This document shows, piece by piece, positions 8,109-16,614 of a stretch of 64,000 nucleotides of DNA. Where the stretch lies: NCBI GenBank assembly GCA_036336795.1, contig JAYZFL010000044.1, forward strand, positions 40,946-104,945, read 5' to 3'. Each line of letters opens with the position of its first letter. Position 1 is the first letter of the stretch. The notes below the pieces were generated by a model. It worked only from the letters and a program-made list of their open reading frames with translations, was not told the DNA's origin and searched no databases. Made by a program: the position numbers and the translations under genes. This DNA is from UBA822 sp036336795. Its GTDB lineage: Bacteria > Gemmatimonadota > Gemmatimonadetes > Longimicrobiales > Gaopeijiaceae.

Positions 8109-9626
8109 GTGGAAAGTTGGATGGTGGCCACGGGGCTGATCTTTCTCTACATCCTCGTCACCGTAATCCTTGGATTCTTAGCCAACAGGGTTATGGCCGT
8201 GGATCTGGAGGACTTCCTACTCTACGGACGCAGAGCTGGGTTCGTGGTTCTTTACCTGACGGTGGTTGCTACCTACCACTCAGCGTTCGCCTTTCTGGGA
8301 TCCGGAGGCTTCTTCTACACCCACGGGATCGGATTCTGGGAAGCCGGAACGTGGACGGTTCTGTCGGGAGCCATCACCTATACGTTGGGAGTCCGGATTT
8401 GGGTACTCGGAAAGCGCTTCGGTTACATTACCCCGGCGGATCTTATGGCCGACTTCTATGAAAGCGAGGCGGTCCGAGTTGTTGTAGCCCTCGTCTCCGT
8501 CGTGTTCACAGTCCTCTATATCCAAGTACAGGCCCAAGGCCTCGGATATATCATCTCGGTGGCCTCCGGAGATAGGATCACTTTCGAGGCCGGAACTCTT
8601 ATCCTCCTGGTGGTTGCGGGCGGATACCTAATGGCGGGTGGACTCCGGGCCGTATACTGGACGGATGTGATTCAGGGTATCTGGATGTACGTGGCGGTAT
8701 GGGCTGGAGCTCTTGTACTTGCAGAGCGTTTGTTCGGAGGTCCGCTTGCTTTGTGGAAACGCGTTGCGGAGGAACGCCCAGATTTACTCTCCCTACCGGG
8801 ACCACAGGGATTCTTCACCCCGGGAATGTGGATAGGTATGACTGTTGCACTCTCATTCGGGATCGTCCTTCAGCCGCATATGATGATCCGGTACTATACC
8901 GCAGTGTCCGGGCGTACCATAAAGTGGCTGGGTGCCACGACCCCGATCTTTCTGATGACGCTGTATATACCCGCGGCGCTCGTGGGACTGGGTGGAGCTA
9001 TCGTCCTACCGAATTTAGAGATACCTGACCGCATTTTCCCTGAGTTGCTTGTTCGTTTTGCGCCAGCTTGGCTCACCGGGATGATTTTGGCCGGTGCGAC
9101 TGCAGCAGCGATGTCGACGCTCGATTCCATCCTTCACGCGAACATGACCGTCCTTACCCGCGACGTCTACCAACGGTACATCGCACAGGATCGCGAAGCT
9201 GGTCATTACCTTTGGGTTGGGCGGGGAATTATCCTGGGTCTCCTAGTTGTGGGGTATCTCCTCTCCGTAAACACGTTTGGCTTCCTTGTAACGTTGGTTA
9301 CCCTCTCGGGTGCCGGGGCGCTCCAACTTCTGCCGGGGATACTCGGTGTCTGCTATCCGACCCGTCGTCGACCCTTCACCCGGATTGGTGTCATCTCGGG
9401 AATCGGTGTAGGGTTGACCGTCCTTTATACGACGCTAGTTATCATGCCTCATCCACTGGGAATGCACGGTGCGATCTGGTCCCTGGCCGCCAATAGCGTG
9501 ATATGTCTGATTGTGTCCCAGTTCACCCCCGGGCCGAGCTCGGAGACGATTGGACGGATCCACGGAGCCGTGGAAGATTACGTGTATGGTTCGGGAGAGG
9601 TCGGCCTACGAACTCCTAATCCCTAG
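8109..9626 (+). CDS. Sodium:solute symporter (SSS family)
   Basis: This 505-residue inner-membrane carrier starts at GTG 8109, three bases after the DUF3311-like gene, so the two are surely one unit. It has about 13 hydrophobic helices. LYGRRAGFVVLYLTVVATY near the N-terminus and GATAAAMSTLDSILHANMTVL around residue 330 are the conserved SSS segments; the latter includes the Ser residues that help bind sodium in this fold. It belongs to the PanF/PutP-like branch, but substrate cannot be assigned. Its 3' end overlaps the convergent glnS stop by 11 bp, leaving no space for a separate terminator. Confidence 0.87.
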   Translation: MESWMVATGLIFLYILVTVILGFLANRVMAVDLEDFLLYGRRAGFVVLYLTVVATYHSAFAFLGSGGFFYTHGIGFWEAGTWTVLSGAITYTLGVRIWVLGKRFGYITPADLMADFYESEAVRVVVALVSVVFTVLYIQVQAQGLGYIISVASGDRITFEAGTLILLVVAGGYLMAGGLRAVYWTDVIQGIWMYVAVWAGALVLAERLFGGPLALWKRVAEERPDLLSLPGPQGFFTPGMWIGMTVALSFGIVLQPHMMIRYYTAVSGRTIKWLGATTPIFLMTLYIPAALVGLGGAIVLPNLEIPDRIFPELLVRFAPAWLTGMILAGATAAAMSTLDSILHANMTVLTRDVYQRYIAQDREAGHYLWVGRGIILGLLVVGYLLSVNTFGFLVTLVTLSGAGALQLLPGILGVCYPTRRRPFTRIGVISGIGVGLTVLYTTLVIMPHPLGMHGAIWSLAANSVICLIVSQFTPGPSSETIGRIHGAVEDYVYGSGEVGLRTPNP

Positions 9627-11976
9627 CTACTTCTACTAGAGCTTCCTCTAAGAGTCTCCGAGTTAGATCTGGTGCGGCTGCTCCGTTGGTTTCAGTCATA
9701 ACCTGACCCACGAAGAAACCCAGAAGACCTTTTTTCCCCTTACGATAGGCGTCCACTTTCTCTGGGTTGGCTTCTAAGATGCGGGCGACGATAGGCTTTA
9801 GGATCACAGCATCGCTCACCTGACCTAGGCTTCGCTCTTTCACCACGTCGGCCGGACTCCCACCCACCGATGCCAGTACTGACAGAACTTCCTTGGCCGC
9901 ACGGCCAGAGATGGTTTGGTTCGACACAAGCTCCACGAGTTCCGCGAGCTCGCGACCTCCGAACGGTAATTCTGCAACTGAGCGCCCCTCCCGGACCCGT
10001 GGCACTTCATTGATTACCCATCGTGCTAGATCCGCGACCTCCGATGTGTATGCTTCCCCGGCTCGGTACAGCTTGAGAAGTTCGGAGTCTTGGGCGAGGA
10101 TAGCCGAAGTACTTTTTGAGAGCGCGAATTTGGATCGGAGCTCGTCGTAGATTGCTGCGATGATTGGGTCTGTCGGGCGGGTCGGGACAGCCGGAGTTTC
10201 CGAAAGTGTACTGGGGGAGCCCTCCACACTGTGATTCAAGGACATGGCTTTAGCCAGTGATTCCGGGATGTCTGCCGCAGAAGCTCCTTTCTTCGCCCAC
10301 CCGTCTCTGAGGGTGACGGTTCTGTTATACACGAGGTGTCCGGGACCCGAGTCTTTAGGATCGCTCACAAAGTAACCCGTACGCTCGAACTGATAGATGG
10401 TACCGGGAGCGTCCGATGCGATGCTCGATTCGACACGACTGTCTTGGAGAAATGACAAGGACTCGGGGTTCAGGCTTGACGTGAAGTCGTCACTCTCCTT
10501 GACATCTTCCGGGTTGCCTACCAGGAAGAGCCTGTCGTAGAGGCGTATCTCGGCTGACAGCGAATGGGGAGCTGAAACCCAATGGATAGTCCCCTTGACC
10601 GTTCGTCCATCGTGTGTAGCCCCTCCCCGGGTCTTCGGATCGTAGGTACAGTGTACCTCTGTGATCTCTCCCAAGTCGTCCTTAATTACGTCGATGCAGC
10701 GGACGATGTAACCGTAGCGGAGGCGCACTTCCTCACCGGGAACCAGCCGGCGGAATCCCTGGGGAGGAGTCTCTTCGAAGTCACTTCGCTCGATGAATAG
10801 TTCACGAGTAAAGGGAACCAATCGGGACCCTTCTTTTCCAATATCCTCGGGGAAGTAAGGAGCCTCTAGCTCTTCTACGAGATTCTCTGGAAAGTTTACG
10901 ATCACCATCTTGAGGGGGCGAAGAACGGCCATGATCCGCGGAGCTCGGTGGTTCAAGCAGTCCCGTATGGCGTATTCCAGTTTTCCGATATCTACCCGGT
11001 TTTCGGTTTTGGCCACTCCGATCATTTCACAAAAAGCTCGCAGCGCTGCCGGAGGAACCCCTCGCCGCCTCATGCCCGCAATCGTCGGCATCCGAGGATC
11101 ATCCCATCCGTCGACGTGCCCATCCTCGACGAGTTGAAGGAGTTTTCGTTTACTCAGAACGGTGTATTCGATGTTAAGTCGAGCGAATTCATACTGTCTG
11201 GGCTGTGGTGGAGGTAGATCGAGATTGTCGAGGATCCAATCGTAGATTTCCCGATTGTTCTCGAATTCCAGAGTACATAGCGAATGAGTGATTGCTTCAA
11301 TGGAATCCGACAGGCAGTGAGTGAAGTCGTAGAGAGGGTAGATGCACCAATCTCCACCGGTGCGGTAGTGATCGGTGTGGCGAATCCGATAAAGGATAGG
11401 ATCACGCATGAGCATGTTAGGGGACCCCATGTCGATCTTGGCACGGAGCACGTGGTCACCGTTAGCGAACTCACCGGCTCGCATACGCCCGAACAGGTCC
11501 AGGTTCTCCTGAGCGGACCGATCGCGGAAGGGACTTTCACGACCAGGCACGGTGATCGTACCCCTATATTCTCTGATTTCATCCTCCCCGAGGCTGTCCA
11601 CGTAGGCCAGCCCGCTCTGAACGAGCTGGACTGCGTAGTCGTAAAGCTGCTCGAAATAGTCGGAGGCGAAGTAAAGGTGCTTACCCCAGTCAAATCCGAG
11701 CCAGCGGACGTCATCCTGGATCGATCTCACATAGAGCTCGTCTTCAGTCTCCGGGTTAGTATCGTCAAAGCGGAGGTGTGTTACTCCACCGTGCTCTGCC
11801 GCCACTCCGAAGTTGAGGCAAATCGACTTGGCGTGTCCGATGTGGAGAAAGCCGTTTGGCTCCGGAGGAAAGCGCGTGACGACACGCTTACCGTGCTTGC
11901 CCGACTCGACGTCGTCGGCGATGATAGCGCGAACGAAGTCCCGTCCGGGAGAGCCGCGATTACTTTCTTCTTTCAT
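9616..11976 (-). CDS. glnS: Glutaminyl-tRNA synthetase with C-terminal YqeY domain
   Basis: This 786-residue class I synthetase charges tRNA-Gln with glutamine. RFPPEPNGFLHIGHAKS carries the HIGH motif (residues ~45-48) and YTVLSKRKL is the KMSKS-equivalent. The anticodon-binding beta-barrels follow to ~560. Residues ~610-786 are a GatB/YqeY helical domain (LARWVINEVPRV..., KKGLLGFFVGQVMTETNG), like the tail of Deinococcus GlnRS, which helps bind tRNA-Gln. The frame extends to 12117, but I start at ATG 11976 because synthetase homology begins shortly after and the 47 upstream residues look non-coding. It is transcribed toward the symporter and away from the AhpD-like gene. Confidence 0.95.
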   Translation of the reverse strand: MKEESNRGSPGRDFVRAIIADDVESGKHGKRVVTRFPPEPNGFLHIGHAKSICLNFGVAAEHGGVTHLRFDDTNPETEDELYVRSIQDDVRWLGFDWGKHLYFASDYFEQLYDYAVQLVQSGLAYVDSLGEDEIREYRGTITVPGRESPFRDRSAQENLDLFGRMRAGEFANGDHVLRAKIDMGSPNMLMRDPILYRIRHTDHYRTGGDWCIYPLYDFTHCLSDSIEAITHSLCTLEFENNREIYDWILDNLDLPPPQPRQYEFARLNIEYTVLSKRKLLQLVEDGHVDGWDDPRMPTIAGMRRRGVPPAALRAFCEMIGVAKTENRVDIGKLEYAIRDCLNHRAPRIMAVLRPLKMVIVNFPENLVEELEAPYFPEDIGKEGSRLVPFTRELFIERSDFEETPPQGFRRLVPGEEVRLRYGYIVRCIDVIKDDLGEITEVHCTYDPKTRGGATHDGRTVKGTIHWVSAPHSLSAEIRLYDRLFLVGNPEDVKESDDFTSSLNPESLSFLQDSRVESSIASDAPGTIYQFERTGYFVSDPKDSGPGHLVYNRTVTLRDGWAKKGASAADIPESLAKAMSLNHSVEGSPSTLSETPAVPTRPTDPIIAAIYDELRSKFALSKSTSAILAQDSELLKLYRAGEAYTSEVADLARWVINEVPRVREGRSVAELPFGGRELAELVELVSNQTISGRAAKEVLSVLASVGGSPADVVKERSLGQVSDAVILKPIVARILEANPEKVDAYRKGKKGLLGFFVGQVMTETNGAAAPDLTRRLLEEALVEVARD

Positions 11977-12241
11977 TCGAACGGGTGAGTACGGCCCGGA
12001 GAATCTTCTCGCATCGTGCGAAGAAAGATCCACCGAACTCGTCGATTGGGGCCAAGGAAGTGTAACCCAGACATCAGCGTATGGTCTACTGGTTGAAAAG
12101 TAGTTCTTAGGGATCATATGTGGCGGTCAATTATTCGATGACACTAAACCCTAATCTCGATAACTTTTCATTGCCCACTACTTTCGATTCGGACATCTTA
12201 CGCATGGTACCGGACTCCAACAACGCCTGAGGCACCCAACG

Positions 12242-12841
12242 TTGGCATACATTCCCTACGTTCCATACGAACAAGCTGAAGATGTACTCGCAGAATCCTA
12301 TGCTCGTTACGGTGGACCCGAGATGGCGGTCGATAACATCATCCGAGTTCATTCGCTGAACCCACTTTCTATGGGACATCATGTTCAACTGTATTCCCAT
12401 CTCATGCGCGGACCGTCTGACCTGACACGAATCCAACGTGAGATGATCGCGCTCGCAGTGTCGGCAGCCAACGATTGCTACTACTGAATCAATCATCACG
12501 GAGCGGGACTCCGAACGCTCACCAGGGATCCGAACCTTTCTCGGTTACTCGCTCGTGATTACCGGAAAGCTGATTTGAACGTCGTAGATCGGGCTATGCT
12601 CGACTATTCTGTGAAGCTGAGCGCCACACCGTCAACTGTGACACTGGACGATGTGGAGGGACTGCGAAACGTAGGCTTTGGAGATGGAGCGATACTCGAT
12701 ATCTGCCAGGTAACAGCCTACTACAATTATGTGAACCGATTGGCCGATGGACTCGGAGTGGAACTCGAAGTGGGTTGGAAAAATGAGGATTTGACTAGCG
12801 GCCGTGGGGAGTTTCTACAGAAACGGAGTCATGGGCCATGA
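12242..12841 (+). CDS. AhpD/CMD-family peroxidase-related protein, probable selenoprotein (in-frame TGA at 12485)
   Basis: The frame from TTG 12242 (TGAGG ribosome site nine bases before) to the TGA at 12839 is open for 199 codons except for one TGA at 12485-12487. Both sides are typical of the AhpD/carboxymuconolactone-decarboxylase peroxidase-related family, and they join in the same frame. The region reads AVSAANDCYY-TGA-INHHGAGLR, where relatives have CxxC followed by two His. The TGA therefore replaces the second redox cysteine exactly (C79-Y-Y-U82, H85, H86). A hairpin sits directly downstream at a distance suitable for a bacterial SECIS. I read it as a CxxU selenoprotein that reduces peroxides or disulfides; a nonsense-mutated gene is the alternative. 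Confidence 0.78.
12485..12513 (+). promoter_or_regulatory. Candidate bacterial SECIS element with its UGA
   Basis: Eleven bases after the in-frame TGA begins a perfect 5-bp stem, CGGAG (12499-12503) with CTCCG (12509-12513), enclosing the loop CGGGA. The loop starts 17 nt after the TGA, and its second base is G. Both fit the loose rules for bacterial SECIS hairpins (apical loop about 16-37 nt after UGA, a G among its first two bases). A short stem like this can occur by chance; its value comes from its position next to a TGA in a CxxC motif. Confidence 0.6.
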
Positions 12842-12999
12842 TTGAGTTGACCCGGTCCGACCTCAACCTGAAGGATGTTGAGGAGATCGCAGTTGTTCGA
12901 ACCGATGTCGAGCTTGTCAAATCGGCCTGGAAGGACGTTTGCTTGATCACAGGGGATTCCCCCGCACCGATGCCTTATCCGAATTATTTCGATGATTGA
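12838..12999 (+). CDS. Small protein (53 aa) overlapping the AhpD-like gene
   Basis: ATG 12838 overlaps the TGA of the AhpD-like gene (ATGA), a sign of translational coupling. The 53-residue product begins MIELTRSDLNLKDVEEIAVV, contains one cysteine (WKDVCLITGD) and ends with an aromatic, Pro-rich tail (PAPMPYPNYFDD). It has no membrane segment or signal peptide and I recognise no family. The tight coupling suggests a function with the redox protein upstream. The gap to hutU is about 50 bp, so all may share one transcript. Confidence 0.5.
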   Translation: MIELTRSDLNLKDVEEIAVVRTDVELVKSAWKDVCLITGDSPAPMPYPNYFDD

Positions 13000-13050
13000 A
13001 GTCAATAGGACCGCTAACACCATTAATGCTCTGTTGAGGTGGGTATAACG

Positions 13051-14718
13051 TTGAGTGACGAGACGCTGACCAGATCTGTTCGAGCGCCCCGAGGCAGAGA
13101 ACGAACCTGTAAGGGGTGGACTCAAGAGGCTGCTCTCCGGATGCTCATGAACAACCTCGATCCGGAGGTGGCAGAGCGACCGGACGATTTGGTGGTGTAT
13201 GGCGGCACCGGTAAAGCTGCACGAAGCTGGGAGGCATTCGACTGCATCGTGCACTGTCTACACAGCCTGGAGAACGACGAAACACTCCTGATTCAGTCGG
13301 GACAGCCAGCCGGAATCTTTAGAACCCAACCCGATGCGCCACGTGTATTGATCGCGAATTCAAATTTGGTTGGCCGTTGGGCCGACTGGAACCATTTTCG
13401 TGAACTGGAGCAGAAAGGGCTCATGATGTACGGTCAGATGACGGCCGGTTCGTGGATCTACATTGGTACTCAGGGCATCCTGCAGGGCACGTACGAGACG
13501 TTTGGGGCCATGGCGCGCGAGCATTTCGGATCCAGCCTCAAGGGCCGGTGGGTCCTAACCGGTGGGATGGGAGGGATGGGTGGTGCTCAACCATTGGCTG
13601 CCACCATGAACGAGGGCTCCATCTTAGTTGTTGAGGTGGATCCGGCACGTATCCAACGGAGATTGGATACGGGGTACTGCGATCGAATGACTGGTGATCT
13701 CAACGAGGCGCTTGAATGGACGAGGGGGGCTGCTGAACGAGGCGAGGCGCTCAGTGTGGGTCTAGTGGGAAATTGTGCAGAGGTGATTCCTGAAATTGCC
13801 CGGAGAGGTATCGTTCCGGACCTTCTCACTGATCAAACCTCCGCTCACGATCCACTGAACGGGTACGTGCCCGCGGGATTGTCTTTGGAATCTGCAGCAT
13901 CGCTCCGCGCCACCGACCCCGAGGGATACGTCCGACGAGCTATGGAATCTATGCGTGCTCACTGTGAAGCCATGGTCACTCTAATGAAGATGGGAGCGCA
14001 CACGACGGACTATGGTAATAATCTTCGCACTCAGGCCCTGGATGCTGGATTCGAAGAAGCGTTCGCTTTTCCCGGGTTTGTCCCTGCCTACGTTCGGCCG
14101 CTCTTCTGCGAAGGGAAGGGTCCGTTTCGTTGGGTGGCACTTTCGGGTGACCCGGCAGACATTCACCGCACCGACGAGCTGATTTTGGATATGTTCCCAG
14201 ACAACGAACATCTGGTGCGTTGGATAGGAATGGTGCGGGAAAAGGTGCGCTTTCAGGGACTTCCGGCCAGAATCTGCTGGCTGGGACAGGGAGAACGGTC
14301 CCGTTTCGGAGTGGCCATGAACGAGCTCGTAGCCAATGGCGAAATTTCGGCGCCCATTGTGATTGGTCGTGACCACTTGGACACCGGATCCGTGGCTTCT
14401 CCCTATCGTGAAACTGAAGCTATGCTGGACGGAAGTGATGCGGTTGCCGATTGGCCGATCCTGAATGCTCTTCTCAACACCGCGTCGGGAGCGAGTTGGG
14501 TATCATTCCACCACGGTGGTGGTGTCGGCATCGGAAACTCGCTCCATGCTGGCCAGGTTCTGGTGGCTGACGGCTCTGCCGAAATGTCTGATCGCATCCG
14601 TCGAGTGCTTACAAACGATCCCGGCATCGGTGTCGTACGCCACGCTGATGCTGGCTACCAGAAAGCGGTGGAGACCGCCGAGCGAGAAGGGCTTCGTATT
14701 CCAATGCGGGAAGTTTAG
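13051..14718 (+). CDS. hutU: Urocanate hydratase
   Basis: This 555-residue cytosolic enzyme converts urocanate to imidazolone propionate, the second step of histidine degradation, using tightly bound NAD. Family signatures are plain: VYGGTGKAARSWEAF, QSGQPAGIFRTQ, TAGSWIYIGTQGILQGTYETF, GGMGGMGGAQPLA and DQTSAHDPLNGYVP. I prefer the TTG start at 13051, with GAGGTGGG seven bases upstream, over the in-frame GTG at 13039. The length then matches the family norm of about 555. It heads a run hutU-FTCD-hutI. Histidine ammonia-lyase (hutH), the first enzyme, is not in the window. Confidence 0.96.
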   Translation: MSDETLTRSVRAPRGRERTCKGWTQEAALRMLMNNLDPEVAERPDDLVVYGGTGKAARSWEAFDCIVHCLHSLENDETLLIQSGQPAGIFRTQPDAPRVLIANSNLVGRWADWNHFRELEQKGLMMYGQMTAGSWIYIGTQGILQGTYETFGAMAREHFGSSLKGRWVLTGGMGGMGGAQPLAATMNEGSILVVEVDPARIQRRLDTGYCDRMTGDLNEALEWTRGAAERGEALSVGLVGNCAEVIPEIARRGIVPDLLTDQTSAHDPLNGYVPAGLSLESAASLRATDPEGYVRRAMESMRAHCEAMVTLMKMGAHTTDYGNNLRTQALDAGFEEAFAFPGFVPAYVRPLFCEGKGPFRWVALSGDPADIHRTDELILDMFPDNEHLVRWIGMVREKVRFQGLPARICWLGQGERSRFGVAMNELVANGEISAPIVIGRDHLDTGSVASPYRETEAMLDGSDAVADWPILNALLNTASGASWVSFHHGGGVGIGNSLHAGQVLVADGSAEMSDRIRRVLTNDPGIGVVRHADAGYQKAVETAEREGLRIPMREV

Positions 14719-14724
14719 CAACTA

Positions 14725-16554
14725 ATGGCTCAGCCCATCGTTGAATGTGTTCCCAACTTCTCTGAGGGACGGAATCCGGCAGTTTTAAAGGAGATCACCA
14801 ACGCAATCGAAGTCGTGCCCGGTATCAGCCTTCTCGATGTCGACCCAGGGGTCAATACCAATAGAACTGTGGTCACGTTTATCGGTGCTCCCGAGGCGGT
14901 TGAAGAGGCCGCCTTTCAATGCGTGTCCAAGGCGTGCCAGCTCATCGACATGCGGGAGCACCAAGGCGAGCATCCAAGGATGGGAGCCACCGATGTGGTT
15001 CCCTTTGTGCCGGTATCCGATGTGACCATGGAAGATTGCGTCGCCCTGGCCCAGCGTGTCGGAAAGCGCATCGGGGAGGAGCTGGATATTCCGGTCTTCC
15101 TCTACGAGCACGCGGCCACTCACCCGGAGCGGCGAAACCTGGCACAGGTCCGATCCGGTGAATATGAAGGCATGGCCGAAAAGCTCAAGGATCCGGACTG
15201 GCATCCAGACTTCGGGCCTAAGACTCTGAACCCGACTGCAGGAGTCACCGGTGTAGGTGCCCGGGAGTTTCTCGTTGCCTACAACATCAACCTGAACTCT
15301 GCCGACCGACGTTATGCTAACGACATCGCTTATGCGCTTCGGGAGAGGGGGCGGTGGAAGCGGGTTGGTAACACTGATCCGTTCTACTACAAGGGCGAGG
15401 TCGTGCGTTTCCCGGAGGATGGTACTTATCCCTGCGGTCCCTGCGATTTCGTTGGCGGGAGCTTCGAAGACCTGGAAACCCACTACAGGGAAACGCACGC
15501 GGGGGATCTTCGGGCGCGTTACCGGGCTTTGGACATTGATCCCGAGGCCCCGGCGGGCCCGATTTTTGACGACGGTCTCTTTACGGATGTAAAGGCCATC
15601 GGCTGGGTGATCGACACGTACAAACGAGCTCAGATTAGTATCAACTTCACAAACTTCAAGGTGAGTCCTCCTCATGAGGTACTGGAAGCAGCTCGGGAAG
15701 AGGCGCGGAATAGGGGCATAGTCGTCACCGGATCTGAACTGGTGGGCCTCATCCCCTTCGAGGCTCTGCGGCAGGCAGGCGTTTTCTACCGTAAACGGGC
15801 CATGAAATCGACCGGAATTCCGATGCTTGATTTGCTGGAGACGGCCATCCAATCCCTAGGGTTGAGGGATGTCGTTCCATTTGACGTTAAGGAGAAAGTC
15901 CTTGCCCTGCCCACGGTGGAGGGGCCTTTGGTACTCCGGCCCACCTATGACTTCATCGACGAAGTTTCGAGAGAGACGCCAGCTCCCGGAGGAGGATCAG
16001 TAGCGGCCTTGACTGGGGCTCTCGGTGCGGCCTTAGCCTCTATGGTGGCGAATCTCTCGGTGGGAAAGGGTGAGTTTGACGATCGCTACGACGAGATCTG
16101 CTTGATTGCGGAAAGAGCTCAAGCCGTGAAGGACGTCCTCGTCAGAATGGTGGACGAGGATACCCAAGCCTTCGATTCCGTTCTCACGGGTATCCGTATG
16201 TCGTCAGACACGGAAGAGGAACGGGATCTCCGTTCTGCCGCTATTCAGGAAGGTTACAAGGAAGCCACCTTAGTGCCTCTTCAGACGGCGGAGGGATGCC
16301 TGGAAGCAATGAAGCTTTGCCAGGTGATGGTTGACATGGCAACGCCTGAGATGATTAGTGACGTGGGATCCGGGGTTCTCATCGCACATGCGGGGCTCAA
16401 GTCTGCTATCTATAACGTGCGTATTAACCTCCCGAATATCTCAGACAAAGCGTTTAACGCGAAGGTCCGAGGAAAACTGGATGGCCTTCTGCGGGAAGCT
16501 GACGAGGCGGCCCAGGCTGTGGGAGAGTTGGTGGAGGCGTCGTTAGAAGAGTGA
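14725..16554 (+). CDS. ftcD: Bifunctional glutamate formimidoyltransferase / formimidoyl-THF cyclodeaminase with inserted zinc-finger motif
   Basis: This 609-residue protein combines two folate enzymes. The N-terminal part (~1-410) moves the formimino group from formiminoglutamate to tetrahydrofolate (ECVPNFSEGRN, HPRMGATDVVPFVP, AIGWVIDTYKRAQISINFTNF). The C-terminal part (~415-609) is the helical cyclodeaminase that releases ammonia (PAPGGGSVAALTGALGAALASMV). Between the two transferase subdomains is an insertion with C237-x2-C240-x12-H253-x4-H258, a textbook C2H2 zinc-finger spacing; its role is unknown. The gene starts six bases after hutU and completes the folate-linked route from histidine to glutamate. 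Confidence 0.94.
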   Translation: MAQPIVECVPNFSEGRNPAVLKEITNAIEVVPGISLLDVDPGVNTNRTVVTFIGAPEAVEEAAFQCVSKACQLIDMREHQGEHPRMGATDVVPFVPVSDVTMEDCVALAQRVGKRIGEELDIPVFLYEHAATHPERRNLAQVRSGEYEGMAEKLKDPDWHPDFGPKTLNPTAGVTGVGAREFLVAYNINLNSADRRYANDIAYALRERGRWKRVGNTDPFYYKGEVVRFPEDGTYPCGPCDFVGGSFEDLETHYRETHAGDLRARYRALDIDPEAPAGPIFDDGLFTDVKAIGWVIDTYKRAQISINFTNFKVSPPHEVLEAAREEARNRGIVVTGSELVGLIPFEALRQAGVFYRKRAMKSTGIPMLDLLETAIQSLGLRDVVPFDVKEKVLALPTVEGPLVLRPTYDFIDEVSRETPAPGGGSVAALTGALGAALASMVANLSVGKGEFDDRYDEICLIAERAQAVKDVLVRMVDEDTQAFDSVLTGIRMSSDTEEERDLRSAAIQEGYKEATLVPLQTAEGCLEAMKLCQVMVDMATPEMISDVGSGVLIAHAGLKSAIYNVRINLPNISDKAFNAKVRGKLDGLLREADEAAQAVGELVEASLEE

Positions 16555-16614
16555 CCTGAGCCCCGGGAATGTCATTCGGTGGGTTTACAGGAATAATAAC
16601 GGAGAGGATTCTCT

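Noticed and set aside
12485..12487. Reading the TGA as a simple pseudogene break
   Set aside because: Kept only as an alternative: the TGA falls on the catalytic Cys codon, the frame stays open after it, and a suitable hairpin follows.
12829..13254. Minus-strand frame of 141 codons
   Set aside because: It is antisense to the start of hutU and to the 53-codon gene, with no signal or motif of its own.
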